DNA of 64,000 bases, taken from contig NZ_JABANE010000045.1 in assembly GCF_012844305.1 (NCBI RefSeq), positions 1 through 64,000 on the forward strand. The letters run 5' to 3'. The notes beneath the pieces are model-generated. The model saw only the letters and a list, made by a program, of their open reading frames with translations. It was not told the origin of the DNA and did no database searches. The position numbers and the translations under genes are program-made. Positions 45,107 through 52,928 of this stretch are shown here, piece by piece. This DNA is from Flammeovirga aprica JL-4. Lineage in GTDB: Bacteria; Bacteroidota; Bacteroidia; Cytophagales; Flammeovirgaceae. How positions within the stretch are numbered: the first letter of the stretch is position 1; the number at the start of each line of letters is the position of its first letter.

Positions 45107-45673
45107 GTGTATATTATTACAGATACCACGAACATATATAACGCAGTGAATTTTAGATTGAAACCATTAGAAATGTCCGATACAGAGGCCATTTTCAATA
45201 TCATTAATAACCAACGGGAATACATTGGAGAATGGCTTCCTTTTGTACAGTATACCAAAGAAGTTGAGGATACTCGGAAATTTGTAGCTTCAATGCTAGA
45301 AGGGCCTGATAAGCATCTCTCAAAAGTGTATGCTATAATGGTAGAGGATCAGCTAATTGGATTGATCAGTTTTAAGGATATAAACAGGGTCAATAAAAAT
45401 ACAGAAATAGGCTACTGGCTTTCGCAGGACTTTCAAGGGAATGGTATAGTCACTAAAGCGGTGAAACAATTGTGTAAAATGGCTTTTGAGGATTGGGAAA
45501 TGTATAGAATCGTAATTAAATGTGCAGTGGGTAATCATCCAAGTAAAAAGATTCCTCAAAAAATAGGTTTCATTTATGAAGGAATTGAAAGGGGAAGTAT
45601 TCTGATGCCCGATAATACCTTTGATGATTTGGAAGTTTATAGCTTGTTAAAAAGTGATCCCATCAACTATTAA
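45107..45673 (+). CDS. GNAT acetyltransferase (RimJ/RimL type)
   Basis: A 188-residue acetyltransferase of the ribosomal-protein-alanine/serine type: F-R-L-K-P-L-E-M-S-D-T-E near 15-26, G-Y-W-L-S-Q-D-F-Q-G-N-G near 102-113 (acetyl-CoA loop) and N-H-P-S-K-K near 144. The family start motif is close to the N-terminus, so GTG at 45107 is accepted as start. It is upstream of the first 163-bp element. Confidence 0.75.
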   Translation: MYIITDTTNIYNAVNFRLKPLEMSDTEAIFNIINNQREYIGEWLPFVQYTKEVEDTRKFVASMLEGPDKHLSKVYAIMVEDQLIGLISFKDINRVNKNTEIGYWLSQDFQGNGIVTKAVKQLCKMAFEDWEMYRIVIKCAVGNHPSKKIPQKIGFIYEGIERGSILMPDNTFDDLEVYSLLKSDPINY

Positions 45674-45701
45674 TAGATAATAGGGTGTCTATCATAGAGC
45701 A

Positions 45702-45864
45702 TAAGCAGTTGTACAATTAAAATCGGAAGTTTTGGATTTTCTTTTTTAGCCTACTCTACGTTAAAATATCATCACATAGCTTCGGCTATGCTCTTCTATT
45801 CTGCCTTGATTAGGCTGAAAAATAATTATCCAACTTCTACCAATTTCAAATGTGCAACTGCTTA
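45702..45864 (+). repeat. 163-bp hairpin-forming repeat element, copy 1
   Basis: Begins TAAGCAGTTGTACAATT and ends AAATGTGCAACTGCTTA, imperfect terminal inverted repeats of about 20 bp. Internal nested pairs: TTTTAGCCTA with TTAGGCTGAAAA, and an apical CATAGC-TTCG-GCTATG (45775-45790). The inverted copy at 58090-58252 has the same length and about 90% identity. Lies between the GNAT gene and the 45878 gene, without any reading frame. Confidence 0.85.
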
Positions 45865-45877
45865 AATCTCTCATATT

Positions 45878-46834
45878 ATGAATACTCTATTATTGTCTTT
45901 CTTCTTTTCGCTTTTAAGTTTTAATGACACAGTAAATTATTTGGAATATCATCAGAAGGTGATTCTAATAGAAGAAATGATTGCTGAGGAAGCCTATCAT
46001 AAGGCATTGGAAAATTACCAAAAGTTATACGAGGAATATGATTTTGTTTTTAAAAGAGATCTGAAAAATGGTGCTGCCTTGGCTTTATATCTAAAGGAAA
46101 AAGAAATAGCCAAGACACTAATTCTTCAATCTTGTGAAGCAGGTTGGCAATGGGAAAATTTCAAAAAGAATAAAAACATAGATTCAATTTTCACCAACAA
46201 AGAACAGTCTGAACTAAAATCATTAACGGAGTTGATGTGTAATAAATGGAAAGGAGATATTGATTTAACACTAAGAAATAAAGTACATTTACTCTTTAAA
46301 AAGGATCAGAAAAAAGCACTTGGAGCATTTATCAAAATTGGTGATAAAGCACAGGATCGTTATGCAAATGCAAAGTTTGCCCCACATAGTGAAAAGCAAT
46401 TGGCAGAACTGAAGCAGATTATTACGACTAAAGGCTACCCCGGAGAACAGCTAATAGGCAATGACTTTTGGGGTTCTACCATTATTTCACATCATAATTC
46501 TATCACCTATGATTATGTAAAACAAGATACTTTATTTGAAGACCTAAAACCTTATCTTCATGAGTCTTTAGTAAAAGGTGAAATTTCTCCTTATGAGTTG
46601 GCCTTAATGGAAGATTGGAAAAATGCTGTTTTACGAGATTCTACGACTATAGCGTTCGGGTATTTAAATTCTCCTACGGTGAAAACTATTGATCAGATTA
46701 ATAAAAATAGAAAGGCGATTGGCTTGCGGTCTGTTGAATTGCGAAATAAATTAGTGACAATAGAAGAGAAGACAGGGATGGATTTTCATCTACCTGATTG
46801 GGTGAAGGGAGAAATTCCTATTATTAATGACTAA
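45878..46834 (+). CDS. secreted DUF6624-type hypothetical protein
   Basis: A 318-residue protein with a short hydrophobic start (L-L-L-S-F-F-F) that may be a signal peptide. The first half is helical and charged; the second half (about 180-285) has the DUF6624-like pattern K-G-Y-P-G-E, D-F-W-G-S-T-I-I-S-H-H-N, K-G-E-I-S-P-Y-E-L-A-L-M-E-D-W and F-G-Y-L-N-S. Function unknown. It lies 12 bp upstream of the next acetyltransferase gene. Confidence 0.65.
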   Translation: MNTLLLSFFFSLLSFNDTVNYLEYHQKVILIEEMIAEEAYHKALENYQKLYEEYDFVFKRDLKNGAALALYLKEKEIAKTLILQSCEAGWQWENFKKNKNIDSIFTNKEQSELKSLTELMCNKWKGDIDLTLRNKVHLLFKKDQKKALGAFIKIGDKAQDRYANAKFAPHSEKQLAELKQIITTKGYPGEQLIGNDFWGSTIISHHNSITYDYVKQDTLFEDLKPYLHESLVKGEISPYELALMEDWKNAVLRDSTTIAFGYLNSPTVKTIDQINKNRKAIGLRSVELRNKLVTIEEKTGMDFHLPDWVKGEIPIIND

Positions 46835-46845
46835 ACTCAAGATAA

Positions 46846-47253
46846 ATGAACATTACAATCTCAGAAACAAGAGCAATAGAAAAAGATAAAATCATAAAGC
46901 TTTACGAACTGAATGAATGGAGTTCTGCTCAAAAACCTTCTTTATTATATAATGCGTTAATCAATTCTCATCATTTAGTATCGGCTTGGGATGGAGATGA
47001 ATTAGTAGGAATTGGGAATGCAATTTCTGATGGTTATTTGGTGGTTTACTATCCACATTTATTGATTCACCCCGAATACCAAGGGCATGGAATTGGTAAA
47101 ATGATAATGGAAAAGATGTTTGTTAAATACAAGGATTTCCATATGCAAATGCTGACTTCTGATGGTGAAGCAGTTCGTTTTTATGAGAAAATGGGCTTTT
47201 CTAAGGCAGGAAATACTACTCCAATGTGGATTTATGAAGGAAGCGAGCATTAA
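46846..47253 (+). CDS. GNAT acetyltransferase
   Basis: A 135-residue single-domain GNAT protein: L-L-I-H-P-E-Y-Q-G-H-G-I-G-K near 71-84 (acetyl-CoA pyrophosphate loop) and F-Y-E-K-M-G-F-S-K near 108-116. Substrate unknown. Follows the DUF6624 gene by 12 bp. A palindromic element starts directly after its stop codon. Confidence 0.8.
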   Translation: MNITISETRAIEKDKIIKLYELNEWSSAQKPSLLYNALINSHHLVSAWDGDELVGIGNAISDGYLVVYYPHLLIHPEYQGHGIGKMIMEKMFVKYKDFHMQMLTSDGEAVRFYEKMGFSKAGNTTPMWIYEGSEH

Positions 47254-47298
47254 GAGCATATTTAAAGCATTTCTCTGGTAAAAGCTTCAAATATGCTC
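47254..47298. repeat. short GAGCATATTT palindrome after a stop codon
   Basis: GAGCATATTT (47254-47263) inverts at AAATATGCTC (47289-47298), with AAGC / GCTT inside. The sequence starts exactly after the TAA of the GNAT gene and precedes its terminator. The element at 50924-51083 has the same outer ends. Confidence 0.6.
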
Positions 47299-47300
47299 TA

Positions 47301-47339
47301 AAAAACTCCAATTACTACGTACAAGTAATTGGAGTTTTT
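47301..47339. terminator. bidirectional terminator
   Basis: AACTCCAATTACT (47304-47316) inverts at AGTAATTGGAGTT (47324-47336) and is flanked by A and T runs. Between the plus-strand GNAT gene and the minus-strand peroxiredoxin gene. Confidence 0.85.
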
Positions 47340-47348
47340 CTAGTTGAA

Positions 47349-47996
47349 TTAAACAGCTTGTAATTCTGAAACTAAAACATCTGGATTTGGTCTTTTGGTA
47401 TAATCCACTGAGTATTCAGCATATTTGATCACACCATCTGTACCAATGATAAAACGAGCAGGAACAGGAAGAGTCCAGGTGTCGTCTCCATTATAATCAT
47501 TCAATTTGATATTGAACTTATCATTATAGAGGGATTTTAAAGGGTCTTCCATTTCCCACTTAAGACCAAATTGATCTGCAATATTATTTTCTTCGTCTCT
47601 TAGTAGATCAAAGTTTAATCGTTGTTGCTCTACGATTTTTAGATTATTTTCGATGGTTTGAGGAGAAATGCTCACCATCTTCACACCCATTTCATCTAGT
47701 TGTGTTTTGTATCTTTTCAAGAAAGCCAAGTCAGTGTTGCAGTACGGGCACCACACACCTCTGTAGAAAGTAATTACCAATGGACCTTCTTTCAAAAGCT
47801 CTTCACTTGAAACAATTTCTCCATTGTGGTTTGGCAAAGAGAAAGTAGGCGCCTTGTCCCCAGCTTTTAAAATACCGTCCCCAATACCCGATGCCTCAAG
47901 GTCTCGAGTGGCTTGGTGCATGATTTCTACAAATTCGGCAGGCATTCCCCCCTCAATTTTCTCTTTGAGTCTACTTAGTGATTCTTGCAATTCCAT
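47349..47996 (-). CDS. peroxiredoxin-like (AhpC/TSA) protein
   Basis: A 215-residue redoxin. Peroxidatic centre Y-R-G-V-W-C-P-Y-C near 79-87 (CxxC style), P-T-F-S-L-P-N-H-N-G near 49-58 and V-P-A-R-F-I-I near 180. A helical N-terminus of about 40 residues precedes it. Reduces peroxides with thiols; cytoplasmic. It follows the MdaB-like gene by 2 bp, so both form one operon opposite an HxlR regulator. Confidence 0.8.
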   Translation of the reverse strand: MELQESLSRLKEKIEGGMPAEFVEIMHQATRDLEASGIGDGILKAGDKAPTFSLPNHNGEIVSSEELLKEGPLVITFYRGVWCPYCNTDLAFLKRYKTQLDEMGVKMVSISPQTIENNLKIVEQQRLNFDLLRDEENNIADQFGLKWEMEDPLKSLYNDKFNIKLNDYNGDDTWTLPVPARFIIGTDGVIKYAEYSVDYTKRPNPDVLVSELQAV

Positions 47997-47998
47997 AA

Positions 47999-48592
47999 TT
48001 AAGCTTTTTGGATTAATTCTTCTTTAATGTGTTTTTCAAATCGGATAAAATCATTTTCAACTTCAGGATTTTTCATTACATCATAAGCGAAAAATGTTTC
48101 TAATGGCTCTAGTCCAAACCATTTAAAATTAAGGTGCATCGGCAACATCAAATCATCTTCACTGATACCGTTGAAGAACTTTTCATCAGGGTTGTTGAAG
48201 GCTTCTTTTGGGGCATTGGCAGTAACAGAGATCATATATTTACCTTTAAGCAAACCACCTAAACCATAATTTTGTTTTGGGTTTTCAGCAGTTCTTCCAT
48301 CACCTTGAGAAAGTGTTCCCATCATGCCAGCAGTGAATACATCATCCATGTATTTTTTAAAGCTCCAAGTGATGCCCATCCAGTTCAGTGGCGTTTGTAG
48401 TAAAACAACATCTGCCCAAAGGAATTTTTCCATTTCTTCCTCTACATTATATTCCTTTTCAGAGGAGGAGTATTTGATTTCAAAATCAGCTTCTTCCAAC
48501 CATGAAGAAGCCTTCTCTATCAAAGTGTTATTTAGTTTTCCTTCAGCAAATGGATAATACTGATGACCGTTAATAATTAATATTTTTTTCAT
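47999..48592 (-). CDS. mdaB: NAD(P)H quinone oxidoreductase, MdaB-type
   Basis: A 197-residue flavodoxin-fold protein. K-K-I-L-I-I-N-G-H (2-10), P-F-A-E-G-K-L-N near 14-21, W-A-D-V-V-L-L-Q-T-P-L-N-W near 58-70 and F-K-K-Y-M-D-D-V-F near 77-85 follow the MdaB (modulator of drug activity B) pattern. FAD-dependent two-electron quinone reduction is the known family role. It starts 110 bp from the divergently read HxlR gene. Confidence 0.8.
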   Translation of the reverse strand: MKKILIINGHQYYPFAEGKLNNTLIEKASSWLEEADFEIKYSSSEKEYNVEEEMEKFLWADVVLLQTPLNWMGITWSFKKYMDDVFTAGMMGTLSQGDGRTAENPKQNYGLGGLLKGKYMISVTANAPKEAFNNPDEKFFNGISEDDLMLPMHLNFKWFGLEPLETFFAYDVMKNPEVENDFIRFEKHIKEELIQKA

Positions 48593-48610
48593 GTTTTTTT
48601 CGATTTGTGT

Positions 48611-48657
48611 TATATTTGTTTCGTAAAGGAACTAACAATAGTTTAAAAAAGAAACTA
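48611..48657. promoter_or_regulatory. divergent promoter region with HxlR operator candidates
   Basis: TATATTTG (48611-48618) fits the -7 consensus on the plus strand. Two imperfect palindromes overlap or follow it: GTTTC-n5-GGAAC (48618-48632) and TAGTTT-n6-GAAACTA (48639-48657). Their position between an HxlR gene and its divergent redox operon makes them operator candidates. Confidence 0.35.
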
Positions 48658-48702
48658 ATAGGTTTGATTACTGAAAAAATAGTGGTTACAAAAAGGTGAC
48701 TT

Positions 48703-49065
48703 ATGGGAAGAAAAGTAATAGATAACCCCAATTTGTGTTCATTAGTTCATGCTATGAACATCATAGGAGGGAAGTGGAAGCCAATACTTCTATACTTATT
48801 GGCGAATGGAAGTTTGCGTTTTGGTAAACTTTTAATGTTTACACCTACCATTTCTAAAAAGGTGTTGACAGAACAGTTGAAAGAACTGGAAGAAGATGGC
48901 TTGATAATAAGACAGAAATTTCCAGAAATACCGCCAAGAGTAGAGTATTCACTGTCTGAAAAAGGGAAAGCATTATTGCCAGTTTTAAAGGCTTTGAGCG
49001 AATGGACTGTGGATACTTATGGTAGCGAAATTGGTTTTGAACAATGTAGAATTGTAACGTTATAG
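48703..49065 (+). CDS. HxlR-family transcriptional regulator
   Basis: A 120-residue winged-helix protein with the HxlR signature C12..I-I-G-G-K-W-K-P-I-L-L near 22-32, R-F-G-K-L near 42-46, I-S-K-K-V-L-T-E-Q-L-K-E-L-E-E-D-G-L near 54-71. Cys12 in the N-terminal arm is the conserved redox Cys of many HxlR proteins, so sensing of electrophiles or quinones is plausible. It is read divergently from the quinone reductase / peroxiredoxin operon and 1 bp before an FMN reductase gene. Confidence 0.9.
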   Translation: MGRKVIDNPNLCSLVHAMNIIGGKWKPILLYLLANGSLRFGKLLMFTPTISKKVLTEQLKELEEDGLIIRQKFPEIPPRVEYSLSEKGKALLPVLKALSEWTVDTYGSEIGFEQCRIVTL

Positions 49066-49066
49066 C

Positions 49067-49561
49067 ATGAAGTCAGTAATTATTGTTGGAAGTGCAAGAA
49101 ACGAAAGTAATACATTGAAACTTGCCCAAACTCTCCAAATGAAAGGAGAGTTTGATGTGATTAACCTTTTTGATTATCAAATAGGGCATTTTGATTACGA
49201 GCATCAAAATAAAGAGGATGACTTTCTACCTTTAATGAAGAAAATTATTGAAAAGTATGATACCATTGTTTTAGCAACTCCTGTCTATTGGTATGCCATG
49301 AGCGGTAGGATGAAAGTGTTTTTTGATCGAATAACGGATCTGATTACAATTGAAAAAGAGTTGGGTAGGAAATTGAGAGGGAAAAACATGGCTGTGATTA
49401 CGACCTCAAATGGTGGGAATTTAGGTGATGATTTCTGGCATCCTTTTAAACATTCAGCTTCTTATTTAGGTATGAACTTTTTAGGTGGGGAGCACACTAT
49501 AAATGATTTGGACTCTGAAAATGCGATTTCATCATTTCTAGATTTCTTCAGCGAAAAATAG
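49067..49561 (+). CDS. NAD(P)H-dependent FMN reductase / flavodoxin-like oxidoreductase
   Basis: A 164-residue flavodoxin-fold protein: V-G-S-A-R-N-E-S-N-T-L (7-17), A-T-P-V-Y-W-Y-A-M-S-G-R-M-K-V-F-F-D-R near 67-85 and T-T-S-N-G-G near 107-112. Binds FMN. It follows the HxlR gene by 1 bp and is probably under its control. Confidence 0.85.
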   Translation: MKSVIIVGSARNESNTLKLAQTLQMKGEFDVINLFDYQIGHFDYEHQNKEDDFLPLMKKIIEKYDTIVLATPVYWYAMSGRMKVFFDRITDLITIEKELGRKLRGKNMAVITTSNGGNLGDDFWHPFKHSASYLGMNFLGGEHTINDLDSENAISSFLDFFSEK

Positions 49562-49618
49562 AACAATTAATCGTTTCTTTAGTTAGATTGAAACACCTTT
49601 AATCCATAAGAAACGATA

Positions 49619-50917
49619 ATGAAAAAAGAGATTTCAATTTTTTGGTTCCGAAGAGATCTTCGTCTATATGATAATGCGGGTTTACATCATGCTCTGAATG
49701 ATAATGCTCCTACGCTGTTGCTTTTTATTTTTGACACAGATATTATCACTGAATTAAAGGAAGATGATGCTAGAGTCACTTTCATATATGATCAGCTTGA
49801 AAAAATAAATGATCAATTAGGAAAGGTAAATAGTAGCCTTTTGGTTAAAATTGGGAAGCCTTTTGAAGTTTATCAATCATTAGAACAGGAATATGATATT
49901 AAGGGCCTTTATGCTAATGAAGATTATGAGCCTTATGCCATTAAGAGAGATCAAAAAATTGGAGATTACTTTCATCAAAAAAATATACCCTTTTATCAAT
50001 TTAAAGATCAGGTCATCTTTGCTAAAGATGAAGTTCTAAAGAAAGATGGGAAGCCTTATACTGTTTTTACACCCTTTAAAAATCAATGGCTGAAAAAATT
50101 TGATTCCTCAAAAACTTTAGAGTACAAAGTAGAATTAAGTACATCAAATGTTATTCAAGCTCAACTTGATTTTCCATCCCTAAGCGATATAGGTTTTTCA
50201 AGATCTGAAATTAAGGTATTGGATTATAAGATTGATCATTTAGAAGGTTATGATGTGGATAGAGATATTCCATCAAAAAAGAGAACCAGTAATTTGTCCG
50301 TTCATCTTCGTTTTGGAACTGTAAGTATAAGGGAGCTTGTGTACAAAGTACAAGACCATGCAAGTTTCTTTTCGGAGTTGATTTGGAGAGAGTTTTTCAT
50401 GCAAATTCTGTATCATTTCCCAGATGTGATTCATACAAGTTTCAAGAAAAAATATGATCATATTGAATGGAGAAATAATGAGCAAGAGTTTGAGAAATGG
50501 AAACAAGGTCAAACCGGTTATCCAATTGTAGATGCAGGAATGAGAGAATTGAATAAGACGGGCTATATGCATAACAGAGTGAGAATGGTGGTGGCGAGTT
50601 TCTTATGCAAACATTTACTGATTGATTGGCGATGGGGAGAGGCTTACTTCGCAGAAAAACTACTTGATTTTGAACTGTCTTCCAATAATGGAAACTGGCA
50701 ATGGGCGGCAGGGACAGGCTGTGATGCAGCACCTTATTTTAGAGTTTTTAATCCTACGGCTCAAACGAAAAAGTTTGATCCTGATTTTAAGTATATCAAA
50801 AAATGGGTACCTGAATTTAATGGTTTTGGTTATCCACAACCTATGGTAGACCATAAAATGGCAAGGCAAAGAGCTTTGGATGTCTATAAGTATGGTTTGG
50901 CTTTGAGTGAAGTTTAA
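49619..50917 (+). CDS. phrB: cryptochrome / deoxyribodipyrimidine photolyase
   Basis: A 432-residue class I photolyase-like flavoprotein. N-terminal antenna domain W-F-R-R-D-L-R-L-Y-D-N (9-19); FAD-binding domain with F-F-S-E-L-I-W-R-E-F near 245-254, G-Q-T-G-Y-P-I-V-D-A-G-M-R near 295-307, N-R-V-R-M-V near 316-321, and D-W-R-W-G-E near 334 and N-W-Q-W-A-A-G-T-G near 357-365. Likely CPD repair by blue light; a cryptochrome role cannot be excluded. The gene ends 7 bp before an inserted repeat element and its terminator lies beyond it. Confidence 0.9.
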   Translation: MKKEISIFWFRRDLRLYDNAGLHHALNDNAPTLLLFIFDTDIITELKEDDARVTFIYDQLEKINDQLGKVNSSLLVKIGKPFEVYQSLEQEYDIKGLYANEDYEPYAIKRDQKIGDYFHQKNIPFYQFKDQVIFAKDEVLKKDGKPYTVFTPFKNQWLKKFDSSKTLEYKVELSTSNVIQAQLDFPSLSDIGFSRSEIKVLDYKIDHLEGYDVDRDIPSKKRTSNLSVHLRFGTVSIRELVYKVQDHASFFSELIWREFFMQILYHFPDVIHTSFKKKYDHIEWRNNEQEFEKWKQGQTGYPIVDAGMRELNKTGYMHNRVRMVVASFLCKHLLIDWRWGEAYFAEKLLDFELSSNNGNWQWAAGTGCDAAPYFRVFNPTAQTKKFDPDFKYIKKWVPEFNGFGYPQPMVDHKMARQRALDVYKYGLALSEV

Positions 50918-50923
50918 ACCTAA

Positions 50924-51083
50924 GAGCATTTTTGAAATATCTATTTTAGTAAAAATCCACCCTTTCAGAACGTGAGTTTATTAATGTCTTCAACTATAGA
51001 ACCACTATTTTTTCAGAAATTAATTTCCTCACAACCTAAAATGGAAAATTTTTACTTCTAAAATAAATATTCCAAATATGCTC
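50924..51083. repeat. 160-bp element with GAGCAT terminal repeats
   Basis: The left end GAGCATTTTTGAAATATC TATTTTAGTAAAAAT is matched in inverted form at the right end (ATTTTTACTTCTAAAATAAATATTCC..GCTC, to 51083), about 35 bp at about 80% identity. It lies between the photolyase stop codon and its terminator, with the same ends as the palindrome at 47254-47298. Confidence 0.7.
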
Positions 51084-51087
51084 AAAA

Positions 51088-51116
51088 AAACGCTCTCATA
51101 AGCACGAGAGCGTTTT
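51088..51116 (+). terminator. rho-independent terminator (photolyase)
   Basis: AACGCTCTC (51089-51097) pairs with GAGAGCGTT (51106-51114), then TT. It lies 171 bp after the photolyase stop, moved away by the inserted element. Confidence 0.75.
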
Positions 51117-51175
51117 AAAAATTTTAGGTAACCATATGTAAGTGTTTGGAGTATGTGAGAACTATAATATGTTGG

Positions 51176-51268
51176 AACAGGAGGACAAACTGTGTTCGAT
51201 CAATAAGCCATTTGATATGTTTAAACCTAGTTTTAAAATTTAACTAATGTGTTTGCCTCCTGTTTTTT
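51176..51268 (+). repeat. inverted repeat with 60-base loop ending in a T run
   Basis: AACAGGAGGACAAAC (51176-51190) pairs with GTTTGCCTCCTGTT (51251-51264) with one bulge; TTTT follows. It could be a long-looped terminator or a small RNA. No reading frame. Confidence 0.45.
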
Positions 51269-51282
51269 AATGCTATATTTCT

Positions 51283-51485
51283 AAGTACTAGGACATAAGA
51301 AATGGAACATTAATCTCGTGCACCATGACTGAAGTCATGGGCTGGTGATATTGACTCCGACAACACTAAAGTGTTGCCTCCGTTATCAACCTTCAAGACT
51401 TTAGTCTTGATTAGGTTGAAGTATAATTTGCCCATAGTTTTAGCTATGGTGTGCGGAACACTCGATTACTTTTGTCCTAGTACTT
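51283..51485. repeat. 203-bp element with 13-bp perfect terminal inverted repeats and four internal hairpins
   Basis: Ends AAGTACTAGGACA (51283-51295) and TGTCCTAGTACTT (51473-51485), perfect inverted repeats. Inside are four small hairpins: CATGACT/AGTCATG (51324-51339), CAACACT/AGTGTTG (51361-51376), TCAAGACT/AGTCTTGA (51393-51410), CCATAG/CTATGG (51432-51449). Three have an ACT-nn-AGT core. MITE-like or REP-like. Confidence 0.7.
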
Positions 51486-51491
51486 GATACT

Positions 51492-52766
51492 CTAAAATTG
51501 AGCAGTTTCTGTACTACCTGCCATTGCTGTAGTAGAAGACGTACCCGCGGTCACGGTGTTCTGTACGGCATCGAAGTAAGTAGTACCAACAAAAGCTTGA
51601 TGTTTTACTGCTCTGAAACCGTCTGTTTGTAAGCTGAACTCTTTTTCTTGTAATTGAGAGTAACCGGCCATTCCTCTCTCTTTATATGCTTTGGCCAATT
51701 CAAACATACTTGTATTCAAGGCGTGGAAGCCTGCTAATGTGATGAATTGGAATTTATAACCCATGTCAGCAAGGTTTTCTCTGAAAGTCTCCATTTCTTC
51801 TACACTTAATTTTGAAGCCCAGTTGAATGAAGGAGAACAGTTGTAAGCCAACATTTTTCCTGGAAATTTTGCGTGTATAGCATCAGCAAATTTTTTCGCT
51901 TCCTCTAAGTCAGGTAGCGATGTTTCACACCATATCAAATCAGCATATGGAGCATAAGAAAGTCCTCTAGAGATGGCTTGGTCAATACCATTTTTCACTT
52001 CATAAAAACCTTCAGCAGTTCTTTCACCATGAATGAACTCACGGTCTCTTGGATCAATGTCACTTGTCAGTAAGTTGGCAGCATCTGCATCTGTTCTTGC
52101 AATAATTAGCGTAGGAACTCCACAAACATCAGAAGCTAAACGTGCAGCTACTAACTTATTGATTGCTTCTTGGGTAGGTACTAACACTTTACCACCCAAG
52201 TGACCACATTTTTTAGCCGAAGAAAGTTGATCCTCAAAATGTACGCCTGAAGCTCCAGCTTCAATCATCATTTTCATTAATTCAAAAGCATTCAAATTGC
52301 CTCCAAAACCTGCTTCAGCATCTGCAATAATCGGCACCATATAATCTGTGTCATTTTTATCAGCAACAGATTGTATCTGATCGGCTCTTCTCAATGCATT
52401 ATTAATTCTAGTAACAACTTTAGGTACACTGTCTGCAGGGTATAACGATTGATCAGGGTACATTTGACCAGCTAAATTTGCATCAGCAGCCACTTGCCAT
52501 CCAGACAAATAAATAGCCTTCAACCCTGCTTCAACTTCTTGAATAGCCTGATTTCCAGTCAAAGCCCCTAAGCCTGCCATAAAATGTTCTGTGTGTAATC
52601 CTTTCCAAAATTTTTCAGCCCCTTGACGAGCAAGAGAATACTCCACAAATACATTCCCTTGAAGTTTTATAACCTCTTCAGCGGAATAAGGACGCTCAAT
52701 ATTTGACCATCTTGGATTTGTTGCCCATTCTTCTTTTAGTGCATTGATTCTTTCTTGCTTTGTCAT
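51492..52766 (-). CDS. aceA: isocitrate lyase
   Basis: ATG at 52766 gives 424 residues (M-T-K-Q-E-R-I-N), a normal length; the longer frame from 52835 lacks support. Converts isocitrate to glyoxylate and succinate. The catalytic motif A-K-K-C-G-H-L-G-G-K near 182-191, the early P-Y-S-A-E-E-V and L-S-G-W-Q-V-A-A near 82-89 and the I-I-A-D-A-E-A-G-F-G-G-N motif near 129-140 mark the family. Second gene of the glyoxylate operon after aceB, 162 bp apart with a hairpin between. Confidence 0.95.
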   Translation of the reverse strand: MTKQERINALKEEWATNPRWSNIERPYSAEEVIKLQGNVFVEYSLARQGAEKFWKGLHTEHFMAGLGALTGNQAIQEVEAGLKAIYLSGWQVAADANLAGQMYPDQSLYPADSVPKVVTRINNALRRADQIQSVADKNDTDYMVPIIADAEAGFGGNLNAFELMKMMIEAGASGVHFEDQLSSAKKCGHLGGKVLVPTQEAINKLVAARLASDVCGVPTLIIARTDADAANLLTSDIDPRDREFIHGERTAEGFYEVKNGIDQAISRGLSYAPYADLIWCETSLPDLEEAKKFADAIHAKFPGKMLAYNCSPSFNWASKLSVEEMETFRENLADMGYKFQFITLAGFHALNTSMFELAKAYKERGMAGYSQLQEKEFSLQTDGFRAVKHQAFVGTTYFDAVQNTVTAGTSSTTAMAGSTETAQF

Positions 52767-52843
52767 AATTGTGTTAAATTTACTGTGTTGAAAATGTATA
52801 AATGTGTATGCATTGGACCCCCATCCAGCATTCACTTTATATG

Positions 52844-52871
52844 GGGCACTACAATGTTATTGTAAGTGCCC
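52844..52871. promoter_or_regulatory. hairpin between aceB and aceA
   Basis: GGGCACTACAAT (52844-52855) inverts to ATTGTAAGTGCCC (52859-52871, one bulge). On the minus strand it stands between the two genes and upstream of aceA. The T run is on the plus strand, so for aceBA it may be a processing or attenuating stem rather than a terminator. Confidence 0.4.
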
Positions 52872-52928
52872 TTTTTTAAAAATAATTGTATTGGTATGTT
52901 CTATTCGAAAGATTGAAAAACCTTTGAG

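Noticed and set aside
52767..52835. Upstream start of aceA
   Set aside because: Isocitrate lyases start near M-T-K-Q-E-R; the extra 23 residues lack support.
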